This document shows positions 25,911 through 33,448 of a DNA stretch of 64,000 bases, in pieces; the first letter of the stretch is position 1; each line of letters opens with the position of its first letter. A program made the position numbers and the translations under genes. The notes below the pieces were generated by a model, which was given only the letters and a program-made list of their open reading frames with translations, searched no databases and had not been told where the DNA came from. This DNA comes from a virus. The DNA lies in the IMG/VR virus record IMGVR_UViG_3300027777_001718, positions 29,710 to 93,709 of that record; one strand, 5' to 3'.

Positions 25911-26892
25911 CCGCGTCTTTCTGTTTGAAATACGCCCCTAATGACTGCCCAGTTTTACGGCACACGCCTGTTCCAGACAACAATCGCAGATCTTGCCGCG
26001 CGTGTAAATACGCTGCCGTAAATTCCGCGTATCCTGTCAAAAGTTCGCGCGGATATCTGTGGAACTCTGCCAGCATGAAAAAGAACTCTGAGCTGGTTTC
26101 TGGCTTGGCAAAGTCGTCCGCAAGCCGGCACGATTTCAAATACTGCACTTTTGCGCCCGGTAACCGCACAACCGGCAATTTAATCTTTGGCGCATGCACA
26201 AGAAACTGCCGTGTTTCAATACGCCACCCGGTTTTTTGCGGTATGACAACTGTGCGACACATCGAGCCTTTTGTTGTGCGCTGCAGCTGTTTAGCACATT
26301 TGTTGTACGCGTATTGATGCCGCTGCAACTCGCCACGCAGGATTTTTGTGTAGACAAGTATTTGGCTATCAGAGCATCCAAGCGTTGGATGAAAATCAGC
26401 TGCTGCAATAAACCGAGAAACAACGCGACAAGTCATAACCAGCTTCGTAGTTGGGTCTTGTGCGCCTATCGTACGCAGCGTCTTTTTTACGTGCCGATAT
26501 GACCACGCACATATGCGCGCAAAACAAAACGGACAAAATGCGTCACGCCGGCAAGGTCTAAAGACAGTTTCTTTTCGCCAGAAGTAATACAGATACGTTG
26601 GCCGGCAAAAAAAACACCGCCGAAACGTCAGTTCAAATTTGCGTTTGTCAAAATTATCAGTTTTGATATTTAATGCCCACAAATTGCGCCCGACAAGTTC
26701 TTGCAGCCGTTTTGTCCAAAGCCGGCGTATTGCCCGCGACAAAGACCTGACCTTGGTGTCTCGTTTGTCGGCAATTGCGCCTAGCACACAATATTGTGCA
26801 AACACCTGCGAAGCGCGGCTGCTAATTTTAACAATTTTCCATCTGTGCGGAATATACCGCTGAACACAAGCACCAAGATCAAAAGACACCAC
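25873..26892 (-). CDS. Unknown cysteine-motif protein, possibly Rep-like, 339 aa
   Basis: A very basic protein with RRCFFCRP and FRPCRRDAFCPFCFARI near residues 90-130, giving several Cys pairs likely to bind zinc. The block 'R.C....CPfC...r.~...k.~' followed by TKLVMTCRVV recalls the N-terminal zinc region of rolling-circle Rep and related proteins. However, no HUH motif and no clear catalytic tyrosine motif is present, so a nickase role is not supported. It starts at GTG 26892 after AAGGAT and is preceded by a terminator for the upstream gene. Candidate DNA- or RNA-binding protein. Confidence 0.65.
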   Translation of the reverse strand: MVSFDLGACVQRYIPHRWKIVKISSRASQVFAQYCVLGAIADKRDTKVRSLSRAIRRLWTKRLQELVGRNLWALNIKTDNFDKRKFELTFRRCFFCRPTYLYYFWRKETVFRPCRRDAFCPFCFARICAWSYRHVKKTLRTIGAQDPTTKLVMTCRVVSRFIAAADFHPTLGCSDSQILVYTKILRGELQRHQYAYNKCAKQLQRTTKGSMCRTVVIPQKTGWRIETRQFLVHAPKIKLPVVRLPGAKVQYLKSCRLADDFAKPETSSEFFFMLAEFHRYPRELLTGYAEFTAAYLHARQDLRLLSGTGVCRKTGQSLGAYFKQKDADARASRAAKKTA

Positions 26893-26916
26893 AACTACAT
26901 CCTTGTGGGGGTGTTA

Positions 26917-26942
26917 CAAAATGTCGGCTATTAAGGCCGACA
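26917..26942 (-). terminator. Intrinsic terminator after the 110-residue gene
   Basis: A perfect 7-bp stem (TGTCGGC with GCCGACA, 7-base loop) lies at 26922-26942 and is followed on the minus strand by TTTTGT. It sits between the stop at 26991 and the next gene start at 26892. This is the only clear operon break between 22.8 and 27.3 kb. Confidence 0.7.
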
Positions 26943-26990
26943 AGCGGATGTTTTGTCACATGCTATTTTTGTTGCAAATTAACAAACGCA

Positions 26991-27323
26991 TCAAGCCATG
27001 AACCCAGACATACGCGGAAGTTCAGGAAGTTCATGCCACAGCCAGCTCGGATCTGGTGTAATAACGTCGTAGCTGCCAATAACGTCGAACACGATGCCGG
27101 CAGTAGAGTCACGAACGTTGCAAATACGCGCCACGGCAATCCGACCATTTGTAGAACGCGTTACAGCTACAAAACTACCCGGCGTTGGCAACATTGCGCA
27201 GCAACATGTCCAGCCGAGTCGCGTCGGTTGCGCTACAGGAACGACCGGCGTGGCTGCGGCCGACGTAACGTCAGTTTCAACAGGAGCAGCCGTATTAGTA
27301 GTCGTAGTGCTTTCAGTCGTCAT
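26991..27323 (-). CDS. Unknown protein with Thr/Ala-rich N-terminus, 110 aa
   Basis: The first 35 residues are low-complexity (TTESTTTTNTAAPVETDV). The rest is a small beta-rich domain with TCCCAMLPTPGSF and IAVARICNVRD. An AAAGGAT site precedes the start, and the gene ends with its own terminator. No family is recognised. Confidence 0.7.
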   Translation of the reverse strand: MTTESTTTTNTAAPVETDVTSAAATPVVPVAQPTRLGWTCCCAMLPTPGSFVAVTRSTNGRIAVARICNVRDSTAGIVFDVIGSYDVITPDPSWLWHELPELPRMSGFMA

Positions 27324-27352
27324 AAGTCGAATCCTTTCTGTAGTTATTGAAC

Positions 27353-27685
27353 TTAATCAACATTGTCATTTTGCTTTATTTTGGCAGTATAAGTTTTAAT
27401 TGCTGCAACAGCCGCCGCGAGCTGGGGCATACGTTCTTCCTCGGCAAAAACACCGTCGCCAATCGTAGCTGCCTCGTAGACCGTCTCGCCGCCGCAGCAG
27501 GGCACGTCTGCCCGGAACCAGCCGTGACGCAAGCGCAGATACCCGATTTGCTCGCGAGTGGTGTCGTCAAACACTTCATACTGTTCCGGGCACGCAGAGC
27601 AAGTTAGAACCAGCCGGCAGCCGTCGATAATGATATCTTGGTCAGACGGCTCGTAGAGGTTGAACCGGTCATCGTCAGCGTTCAT
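27353..27685 (-). CDS. Small conserved Cys-containing protein, 110 aa
   Basis: The pattern LTCSACPEQYEVFD, then IGYLRLRHGWFRADVP, then GDGVFAEEERMPQLAAAVAAI matches by eye a recurrent small family in phages and diverse bacteria ('C..CPEQYdv....qvGYLRLRHG.fr'). Its function is unknown. It overlaps the stop of its downstream neighbour by 4 bases (ATGA), so it belongs to a tightly coupled string of four small genes ending at 28151. Confidence 0.8.
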   Translation of the reverse strand: MNADDDRFNLYEPSDQDIIIDGCRLVLTCSACPEQYEVFDDTTREQIGYLRLRHGWFRADVPCCGGETVYEAATIGDGVFAEEERMPQLAAAVAAIKTYTAKIKQNDNVD

Positions 27686-27894
27686 TTCAGTCGCTCCAGC
27701 AGCCCGCGAAGTACCTTAGTTATTTCCCTGCACCGCTCATTGCAACCATCGTCGTATGAATCAGCGGCTTCCTTAATCGCCTCCCGCTCCTCGTCGGTAA
27801 GCGTGGGCTCGCCTGCGGCGATTACGGCCCTTAATCGCCGCACCTCGGCAGCGAGGAGTTCTGGGTCACGGCACTCGTCGGGGTCAATTCTCAT
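27682..27894 (-). CDS. Small LTDEE-type protein, 70 aa
   Basis: A short helical protein. PTLTDEEREAIKEAADSYD is followed by a C-terminal ITKVLRGLLERLK. I recall many small genes of this shape ('LTdeEreAi.~A......a.tLRgLLeRl') in Planctomycetes genomes. It is a paralogue-like partner of the next gene upstream, which has the same LTDEE block and a matching LRKLLERTK end. Unknown function. Confidence 0.75.
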   Translation of the reverse strand: MRIDPDECRDPELLAAEVRRLRAVIAAGEPTLTDEEREAIKEAADSYDDGCNERCREITKVLRGLLERLK

Positions 27895-28151
27895 TTGGTT
27901 CTTTCCAGTAGCTTGCGGAGGGTGGCAACGTATTCTCCATCGTCAAAGCTGTTTAGCGGCTTTCGCACTTCCTCAAACCACTCAAGCGCCGCCAGCTCCT
28001 CGTCGGTGAGCGTGGCGTCTTGATCCGCGAGACGGCGTATCGCTTCGCGCAGGCTAACTATCTCGTCTGCGCCGTTTCGGATAACAACGGCGTCTGCGTC
28101 AAAATCAGCCAATGCAGCTACCGCGCGCAAGCGGTCAACAATGTCAGTCAT
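27891..28151 (-). CDS. Small LTDEE-type protein, 86 aa
   Basis: The N-terminal half is a coiled-coil-like heptad region (IVDRLRAVAALADFDADAVV, ADEIVSLREAIRRLA). The C-terminal half repeats the plan of the neighbouring 70-residue protein (TLTDEELAALEWFEEV, ATLRKLLERTK). The two are probably ancient duplicates. Start and stop overlap both neighbours by 4 bases. Function unknown. Confidence 0.75.
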   Translation of the reverse strand: MTDIVDRLRAVAALADFDADAVVIRNGADEIVSLREAIRRLADQDATLTDEELAALEWFEEVRKPLNSFDDGEYVATLRKLLERTK

Positions 28152-28537
28152 TCTGGCTCTTTCACAAAAATACCTTCAGGCGTCAGCGTACCCTTGCGGT
28201 CTTTGATAGTGTCGTAAGCCTTGGCTAGACATTCAGTGATATCAAAGCCGGACAGCGCGCAATAAAGAATCAGCGTTACAAGCACGTCGCCTACGCCGTC
28301 TACGCGGCCAGCGTCGTCGCCCTTGATTGTGGCGTCAGCTAACTCGCCCAGCTCCGACATAGTTTTCATAAGCTGCGACGTTGGATTGCTATTGGGAATA
28401 ATCTGCCGCGCTTCTGCCCAGTCTTCTACAGCCACGACCAGTTCTTCAAACGTTTTAATTACAGGCTCAGCAGCGTAGTCTGGGGGGATCTCAAATTTTT
28501 CCGTAAGCTTGTTGTTCACAAAGCTCAGGATATTCAT
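28148..28537 (-). CDS. MazG-like nucleotide pyrophosphohydrolase
   Basis: About 129 residues from ATG 28537. A TTG start 12 codons upstream would overlap the preceding gene. Residues 40-115 carry the all-alpha NTP pyrophosphatase pattern: QLMKTMSELGELADATIKGD (E-x2-E...E-type metal acids) and GVGDVLVTLILYCALSG (the D-x3-D helix). It probably hydrolyses non-canonical NTPs or alarmones. Phage MazG proteins are proposed to delay the starvation response or to clean nucleotide pools. Confidence 0.82.
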   Translation of the reverse strand: MNILSFVNNKLTEKFEIPPDYAAEPVIKTFEELVVAVEDWAEARQIIPNSNPTSQLMKTMSELGELADATIKGDDAGRVDGVGDVLVTLILYCALSGFDITECLAKAYDTIKDRKGTLTPEGIFVKEPE

Positions 28538-28547
28538 GCACCATTTG

Positions 28548-29045
28548 TTATTCAACACTCGTCGGTCCTTCAACTGAAGTTGGGGGTAAAATTTGTTCTT
28601 GTGTTTGTTCTTGGAGTTCTTGAGCTGCTAGTGCTTCGGCAATTCGCTCGCGCAATAGCTGCTCGGCTGTTTCTTGGTCGTCAATCTCGACGAACGGCAA
28701 CTGGTCTTGCAAGTGCGCCCACTTTGTTGGGCCCACAGCGCCAACATTGATATCGCCGGGCTCTTGCGTTGAAAACTCGGCAAGCATCGCAATAGCGTAA
28801 GCGTCGGCTTTGTTTTTGAAAACTAGCGCGCGATTGCTTTTATCAGCAAACAACGCCGTGCCGGTTCTGTTGCAGATAATCCAGCGCACAGCGGCTTCGC
28901 CAGAGTCGATGTAGCCCGGCGCGTAATTTGGCGCTGAGTTGTGCTGCGGCGCGTCCGGCGAACAACACCGTTTAAATTTTTTGTCGCTGCCACACGGGCA
29001 CTTGTCATTCCGCTTCATTAACCCTTCGCGCCGAATCGTACTCAT
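28548..29045 (-). CDS. SEC-C zinc motif protein
   Basis: A 165-residue protein starting at ATG 29045 after a strong AAGGAGG site. A SEC-C motif at residues 12-27 (NDKCPCGSDKKFKRCC) should bind zinc. The middle resembles a small alpha/beta domain, and the C-terminus is a helical, Gln/Glu-rich tail ending in a short duplication (TSVEGPTSVE). SEC-C modules occur on SecA and on many nucleic-acid or protein-interaction factors. No partner can be inferred here. Confidence 0.8.
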   Translation of the reverse strand: MSTIRREGLMKRNDKCPCGSDKKFKRCCSPDAPQHNSAPNYAPGYIDSGEAAVRWIICNRTGTALFADKSNRALVFKNKADAYAIAMLAEFSTQEPGDINVGAVGPTKWAHLQDQLPFVEIDDQETAEQLLRERIAEALAAQELQEQTQEQILPPTSVEGPTSVE

Positions 29046-29117
29046 CGAGCCTCCTTGCAAACACACAAAATAAGCCAGCTGCGTACTGCGCCGGCGCCAA
29101 AAATATCAAAATAGTGG

Positions 29118-29402
29118 TCAGTAAATTGACACCGCGGCTACAGTGCGAACGTACAGCTCTGTTTTGTGCTTAGGCGCGCGCAACAGCTGAGCATCATGCG
29201 CCGGCACATCGCCGTACGCCACGACAGACTCGCCGTGAATCACAACGCGGTCGCCGTAGTGCGTTACGTAACCGCACAGAACGCGTGTCTGCCGGGTTGT
29301 GGCGTCCCGGGCGATGATCTTAGGCTTTCCGGCCTCAAGAGTCACAGGCGGCCTGCCAGAGGCCTTAGAATGCGAAATTTGAACTGCGCCTGAAGACGCC
29401 AT
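29118..29402 (-). CDS. Unknown small beta-rich protein, 94 aa
   Basis: Starts at ATG 29402 after an ideal GGAGG site, so the longer upstream reading is rejected. The sequence is basic and beta-rich (VLCGYVTHYGDRVVIHGES). No family is recognised. It is the last gene before the hairpin-rich non-coding region and may have its own promoter there. Confidence 0.75.
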   Translation of the reverse strand: MASSGAVQISHSKASGRPPVTLEAGKPKIIARDATTRQTRVLCGYVTHYGDRVVIHGESVVAYGDVPAHDAQLLRAPKHKTELYVRTVAAVSIY

Positions 29403-29560
29403 GGTTTTCCTCCGTGAAAGCGATGCGCAGCATACTGCATTTTTGGAATTCAGCAAAGCCACCGGCGAACTTTTGAAAAGCTAGGGGGGTAAATCACAAT
29501 TTTTTGTGTCACAACTTGTTGGCACAATTAGAGTTAGCGCAAATCAAGCTCAAAATTCTT

Positions 29561-29628
29561 GTCCGCTTTAAACGGACCTAGTGTAGTTCCTACGGAACTA
29601 CGTCGGGGTAGGAATTATTCCTACCCCG
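29561..29628. other. Array of three tandem hairpins
   Basis: Three perfect inverted repeats follow each other: GTCCG/CGGAC (29561-29577, 7-base loop), GTAGTTCC/GGAACTAC (29583-29601, 3-base loop) and a 12-bp arm CGGGGTAGGAAT/ATTCCTACCCCG (29604-29628). Spacers are 5 and 2 bases. None is followed by a U-run, so they are probably not simple terminators. They could be a structured RNA, protein-binding sites or an origin-like element. Confidence 0.6.
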
Positions 29629-29722
29629 GGATACAACCAGAAAAAAGAAAAAACATTGGGGAGTCGGGGGATACTGCATTGCCTAAATAACCTATTTTGC
29701 GCATGCTAAAAAAGAGCAGAGC

Positions 29723-29750
29723 GTAGGGGCGGGTTTTACCCCGCCCCTAC
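29723..29750 (-). terminator. Intrinsic terminator of the 115-residue gene
   Basis: An 11-bp perfect GC-rich stem (GTAGGGGCGGG with CCCGCCCCTAC, 6-base loop) starts 17 bases after the stop at 29767. A TTTTTT run follows about 11 bases past the stem on the minus strand. It closes the long accessory operon that begins near 38 kb. Confidence 0.65.
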
Positions 29751-29766
29751 ACGTATGCTTGTGCGA

Positions 29767-30114
29767 TCACGTTGCAGTCGCTGGTTCTTTTTCTTTAGCT
29801 GCAGAATCGGTAGCTACGATCATTTCTTCTAGTTGCCGTTCTGGCAGTAGGTCATACAGGGCTGTTTCCATGTCCAGTATGAGTCGTCCATGCAGGCTGT
29901 CTGGACCGGTATAGATCATACAGCGCACATGCGGCTCTACAGCTTTGCCTGCAATATGCTCATGCAACATGACAAACGTCACGATGAAAAATTTATCTGC
30001 CGGCAACGCATCTATGACGTGTTGCGGAATAGTCCTGTTGAAGTGATAGATTCTTTCCGAGATGTCATTGATCTTGATCAGCACTTCTTTGTCGAGATAT
30101 TTAAATGTTTTCAC
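29767..30114 (-). CDS. Unknown protein, 115 aa
   Basis: A soluble protein with a helical N-terminus, then FFIVTFVMLHEHIAGKAV and RCMIYTGPDSLHGRLI, and a charged Ala/Glu/Lys tail. No family is recognised. It starts in a 4-base overlap with the stop of the upstream gene and ends with a strong terminator, so it is the last gene of its operon. Confidence 0.7.
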   Translation of the reverse strand: MKTFKYLDKEVLIKINDISERIYHFNRTIPQHVIDALPADKFFIVTFVMLHEHIAGKAVEPHVRCMIYTGPDSLHGRLILDMETALYDLLPERQLEEMIVATDSAAKEKEPATAT

Positions 30115-30479
30115 TGGATATTGTCCTCTGAAAAACTCATGGTTTGTCTATTAAAATCGTAACTAGGTATGGTCCATCGTTGCCGTTTGAGGCCGGTAAA
30201 TCTTCCGTTTGTTTCTTGTTCAGACCACCGTGCTTGCACTTCTTTTTTTCGCGCTTCGATTTCTAATATTTCTTCTGGCGTTGGTTCTGCACAAACATGC
30301 GGTGTATCACGTTTGCGCAACACTTTGGGGTATTTTTTGCGGGGCAATTTGTGGATACGCATAAGTAACCGCAATCTGGTGCGAGTAATACGTAACATGC
30401 CACAAATAACGTCAATAGTATTGTTACTATTTAACAGTTCTCGCAATTGATCAATGTCGACTGGATTAGGTTTTGTCAC
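30111..30479 (-). CDS. Helix-turn-helix-like DNA-binding candidate, 122 aa
   Basis: The N-terminal 50 residues form a plausible helix-turn-helix (IDQLRELLNSNNTIDVICGMLR, then ITRTRLRLLMRIHKLPRKK). The C-terminal half has TPEEILEIEARKKEVQARWS and a final RWTIPSYDF. I recall this 'TPeEI..Ra..vra.Ws..e...R.......w..P.y' block from small planctomycete and phage proteins. It is probably a small regulator or DNA-packaging accessory protein; the role is not resolved. Confidence 0.72.
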   Translation of the reverse strand: MTKPNPVDIDQLRELLNSNNTIDVICGMLRITRTRLRLLMRIHKLPRKKYPKVLRKRDTPHVCAEPTPEEILEIEARKKEVQARWSEQETNGRFTGLKRQRWTIPSYDFNRQTMSFSEDNIQ

Positions 30480-30511
30480 AGATCTCTCCGTAGATCGTTA
30501 GCTACGTTGTG

Positions 30512-30766
30512 TTACTTGTCTTTTACAACCGTCCAACCAATGAATTTGAACACGTGTTTAGTAGCGTTGTAGTCACCTTCGTCGTCGTTACCGGGCATAA
30601 TTAGCACAAGCTGTTTGTTCTTGTGGTCTACCCGAAATATGGTGCCGGACCTTGGAATACCCCAGACACCGCCGTCTTGGATAATTCTCACGCAGTTCCG
30701 GCACCACTCCAGAATGTGTTCTGGCGGGCGGTCACTATCAGTCGCATCTCTATTGAACGCTACCAT
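30512..30766 (-). CDS. Unknown protein, 84 aa
   Basis: A small beta-rich domain (RSGTIFRVDHKNKQLVLI, KFIGWTVVKD) with no recognised family. The start overlaps the end of the upstream gene by 17 bases. The third strand ends in Trp-Val, as in small SH3-like barrels, but this is only a shape argument. Confidence 0.68.
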   Translation of the reverse strand: MVAFNRDATDSDRPPEHILEWCRNCVRIIQDGGVWGIPRSGTIFRVDHKNKQLVLIMPGNDDEGDYNATKHVFKFIGWTVVKDK

Positions 30767-31223
30767 TGAGTTTCTCCCGTTCTATCAATGCCCGGGCGTA
30801 GTCCATAGATACCAATTCGTGGCCAACCTGAAACCGGGCTAGCTCAGCAAGCAGCTCGGGATCCCACGGCGCGTGCAACGGCAATGAGTCTGGCCAGTGC
30901 ATAGATTCGTTGGCGTACTCTTCACTTGCGCCGGCTTCTTTGTACGCCGCGACATAGGCGTCACGATAGCATTCTTCAGCCTTGTCGTTTTGCACGTCGA
31001 CAACGACAGTTTCCCAGCCGTCGTCGTTTTTTTCGTCTTCGCTTATGGCAGCCGCAATACGATACGCGTAATGCGCCCCAACAAGATGACTAATGATTTC
31101 GGTGCAGTCGCTATCCGAAAAGTCACACGAGGCAAAGCTGCGCCGAATCAGGCTGGCAATCGTCTCTTCAGTTACAGGATCACGATCGGCAATCAAGAAC
31201 TCTTCGCGAATGGTTTCCGGCAT
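30750..31223 (-). CDS. Unknown acidic protein, 157 aa
   Basis: A helical protein with acid clusters (CDFSDSDCTEIISHLVGAHY, EDEKNDDGWETV). No catalytic motif or family is recognised. The gene follows the stop of the 161-residue gene by 2 bases, so expression is coupled. Confidence 0.68.
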   Translation of the reverse strand: MPETIREEFLIADRDPVTEETIASLIRRSFASCDFSDSDCTEIISHLVGAHYAYRIAAAISEDEKNDDGWETVVVDVQNDKAEECYRDAYVAAYKEAGASEEYANESMHWPDSLPLHAPWDPELLAELARFQVGHELVSMDYARALIEREKLNGSVQ

Positions 31224-31225
31224 GG

Positions 31226-31711
31226 TCAGGTTTTCTGCTTTGTGGGATTAAACCGCTCTACGATCACACGCTGCCACTCTCGGGCTTGTGAGCCGCGGCC
31301 AAGGAAGTCGTGGTAGTTCAGCTTGAGCTGATGCACGATGTCAGCCAGCACGTCGAGGCCGTAGACGCCTTCCATAGACGCTACTGGCTTACCGGTTTTG
31401 TTATCAAAGATAGTGGCTTTGTAGTCGCTGAAATCGCTTTTGATAACATTGGTGTGCGCCTTGACCATGTCTTTGTGCAGGCCAAGCTTCAGGAACGCTT
31501 CGGGTTTCGTGATCGTGTGGCCGTCGCAGATATCCGCTACGGCAAGAATGACTTTGGCTGGGATATTCTCCCAGCGGGTCATGTCTTTATTCTTAGCTTT
31601 TGGTTTTGGCTTGTTTGTTTTTTCGAATGCCTTGCCCAGATGGGCGCGAGCTGACTTTATTTTGGGCTTTCCCTTTACGACTGCCTTTTTTGCTGCTTTC
31701 TTTTTTGCCAC
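31226..31711 (-). CDS. Lysine-rich-tailed unknown protein, 161 aa (start uncertain)
   Basis: From GTG 31711 the first 43 residues are lysine and alanine rich (MAKKKAAKKAVVKGKPKIKS...). The folded part begins MTRWENIPAKVILAVADICD. An ATG at 31582 would skip the basic tail and remove the 119-base overlap with the next gene, but neither start has a good ribosome site. The folded part (118 residues) has no recognised family. If the basic tail is real the protein probably binds nucleic acid. Confidence 0.6.
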   Translation of the reverse strand: MAKKKAAKKAVVKGKPKIKSARAHLGKAFEKTNKPKPKAKNKDMTRWENIPAKVILAVADICDGHTITKPEAFLKLGLHKDMVKAHTNVIKSDFSDYKATIFDNKTGKPVASMEGVYGLDVLADIVHQLKLNYHDFLGRGSQAREWQRVIVERFNPTKQKT

Positions 31712-32093
31712 GGGTTACTTTCTTTTTTTGCGGGAGGAGAATATCAGTCACAAACCGTCTGCGCCGTTTAAGGTCTTTCGCCTTGCCTACGTCTTTGAGT
31801 GTCTCAGCGTCGACCCAAATCCACGCCTGCACATATGCGCCGTACTCGGGCTCATCTGTTGACACCGCTGCGTTGTCGTCAACTTCGATATAGCCTTCTT
31901 CGGTGCATTCTTGGGCAGCAGCGACGTAGTTGTCATGGAACTTGGATTGGTGGTCATCAGCAGCAAGGTCTACTTTGACTGCTAACACGCTGTTCTTTTT
32001 GATATCTTGCAGGTCTTCGTAATGAATGGCTACCCAGCAGACGGTGTCAAACGGCCGTATATCTTTATCGAACCGAGCGTTTTTGTTTTTCAT
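31593..32093 (-). CDS. Unknown protein with lysine-rich C-terminal tail, 166 aa
   Basis: The folded N-terminal 115 residues (DTVCWVAIHYEDLQDI, EYGAYVQAWIWVDAETL) have no family I know. The last 50 residues are strongly basic (KKKVTRGKKESSKKGSRKGK), typical of a disordered nucleic-acid-binding tail. That tail overlaps, in a different frame, the basic N-terminus of the downstream gene. Confidence 0.68.
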   Translation of the reverse strand: MKNKNARFDKDIRPFDTVCWVAIHYEDLQDIKKNSVLAVKVDLAADDHQSKFHDNYVAAAQECTEEGYIEVDDNAAVSTDEPEYGAYVQAWIWVDAETLKDVGKAKDLKRRRRFVTDILLPQKKKVTRGKKESSKKGSRKGKAQNKVSSRPSGQGIRKNKQAKTKS

Positions 32094-32100
32094 GTTGGTT

Positions 32101-32781
32101 TTATCCGTCTTCTATACTTCTGATCATGTTGTCCCAACTATTGCTGGTGTCGGTTTCCCAACGACTTGGCGCCAACATGTGCACTATGCGCGGTCGGCGT
32201 TTTTGCACAATAACCGGCTCGTCTTGCAGGTTTCTGCCGCGGCTATGAATACGCCGCCGTAGAACTTTTTTGGCCTCACGACACTCGTCGCATGTTTTTG
32301 CTGCCATGGTTTTGTACGCGCCGCATGCGCAGTGCCGCAAGTCTGCTGCGGTTGTTAGTCCCCACAGGCGCTCTACATAGCGTTTCCGCCATTCAAACCA
32401 TCGACGAAACGCACGAATTACTCGGTCGACACGTTTAGGTTCTACAGGCTGGGAAAGCAACGCTTGCGCTTCGACCGAGTTGTGTATGGTTTTTGCGCGT
32501 TCTTCTTCTTTGCCTGAGCAGTCTACAACGCGACATTTTCTACATGTTGCAGCATGCAAACTTTTTACACCGCCGCAATATACGCATATATTGCCGCCGC
32601 CGCGTTGTAACAATTTAACAGTGTTGTTTAATCTGCGTCGTTGTTTTTCAAGTTCCCAAACCTCAGCTAGATTTCCAAGGCCGTTGCGCTCTCGATACGC
32701 GCGCAATTTTCCAGTAATTCCAGAAAGCTCGGCTAGCTTTTCTTTGAGCTTAGCTTGTGTTTTGGCCGCAAGCGTGGTCAT
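32101..32781 (-). CDS. Double zinc-ribbon-like protein, 226 aa
   Basis: Two CxxC-type clusters with similar spacing are visible: CVYCGGVKSLHAATCRKCR near residue 66 and CACGAYKTMAAKTCDECR near 152. Each has four Cys ligands and both share the 'A.tC..Cr' ending. The N-terminal 60 residues form a coiled coil, and the centre is rich in Trp and Arg. Many HNH or transcription-factor-like phage proteins have such clusters, but no nuclease residues are seen. Likely nucleic-acid binding. Confidence 0.72.
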   Translation of the reverse strand: MTTLAAKTQAKLKEKLAELSGITGKLRAYRERNGLGNLAEVWELEKQRRRLNNTVKLLQRGGGNICVYCGGVKSLHAATCRKCRVVDCSGKEEERAKTIHNSVEAQALLSQPVEPKRVDRVIRAFRRWFEWRKRYVERLWGLTTAADLRHCACGAYKTMAAKTCDECREAKKVLRRRIHSRGRNLQDEPVIVQKRRPRIVHMLAPSRWETDTSNSWDNMIRSIEDG

Positions 32782-32810
32782 GCGGGGCCCTTGTGTTTTC
32801 CGTTTAGATA

Positions 32811-33419
32811 TCAGTCCAGTACGCGTGTAACGGTGTTGTCTCGGGCTACGGTGCGCTGGTAGGTCACGCGGTACGAACCCGGGGGGAGAACCCAGTCTCC
32901 GTGCTCAGGATGCGTTACGGTGTTGGTTTCTGTCAAGGCGAAGATCGGGCCTGCGAACGCCAGCAGTTCCGCAGCCGCGTCAAAGCCAACAACGTTTGCC
33001 GGGCGGTCTTCGTTGCGATCTGCTGTGCGCATCAAAATCTGCCAGCCGGCTGCGGTTGTGTCGATGCCGTGCTGTTTAGCAATGAAAGCTTCAAGCTGCG
33101 TTCCGTTGAACTCCATTGGTGTGTATACCGTCACGCCGCGGCCATGCGCCAGACAATGACGGCTGCCTTTGGTGTTGCCGTCAGCAAGCTGCATTGGGAA
33201 CGACGGGCTCGCTGGTTCAAACAAGATTGGCGTGGACGTAACATCCTCGATCAGCTGGATATAGATGTCACCCTGCCGAACAGCGTCGCCAATACTGGCG
33301 GCTTCAGGAAAGTTCTGCGGATCGTCATTCTTGATCTTCTCAACCTGCGCCTGCGCCTCACGAAGCTGGCGGACGGCGGTGCTGTTATTGATATCAAAGC
33401 TGGTAGCAGTAGTTGTCAT
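32811..33419 (-). CDS. Conserved HPEHG-type protein paired with the DUF6745-like gene
   Basis: 202 residues, starting at ATG 33419 after a GGAG site. The C-terminal half has LADGNTKGSRHCLAHG and then TETNTVTHPEHGDWVLPPG with YRVTYQRTV and TRVLD. This matches a widespread uncharacterised bacterial family ('GDvl...v...p......lAeGE.TGH.H...........thpEH..i.lPpG.Y.v.rQRey......v.D'), usually about 100-150 residues. The phage version has a 60-residue N-terminal extension and an insert of about 45 residues. It lies 30 bases after the DUF6745-like gene. Unknown function. Confidence 0.75.
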   Translation of the reverse strand: MTTTATSFDINNSTAVRQLREAQAQVEKIKNDDPQNFPEAASIGDAVRQGDIYIQLIEDVTSTPILFEPASPSFPMQLADGNTKGSRHCLAHGRGVTVYTPMEFNGTQLEAFIAKQHGIDTTAAGWQILMRTADRNEDRPANVVGFDAAAELLAFAGPIFALTETNTVTHPEHGDWVLPPGSYRVTYQRTVARDNTVTRVLD

Positions 33420-33448
33420 GTGTAAACTCCAAGAAAAGGAACTAAAAC

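Larger units (their letters stand above)
29403..29766. other. 364-base non-coding region
   Basis: I find no gene here. The region holds three tandem hairpins (29561-29628) and a terminator (29723-29750), listed separately. The part next to the 94-residue gene is AT-rich and contains repeated TTGTG/AATTGTG elements on the minus strand (29495-29535), which could be promoter or operator sequence for that gene. It is the longest gene-free stretch in the window. Confidence 0.7.

Noticed and set aside
25873-26892. Rolling-circle replication initiator (HUH) call
   Set aside because: The Cys block resembles Rep proteins, but neither the His-hydrophobic-His metal motif nor a catalytic Tyr motif was found.
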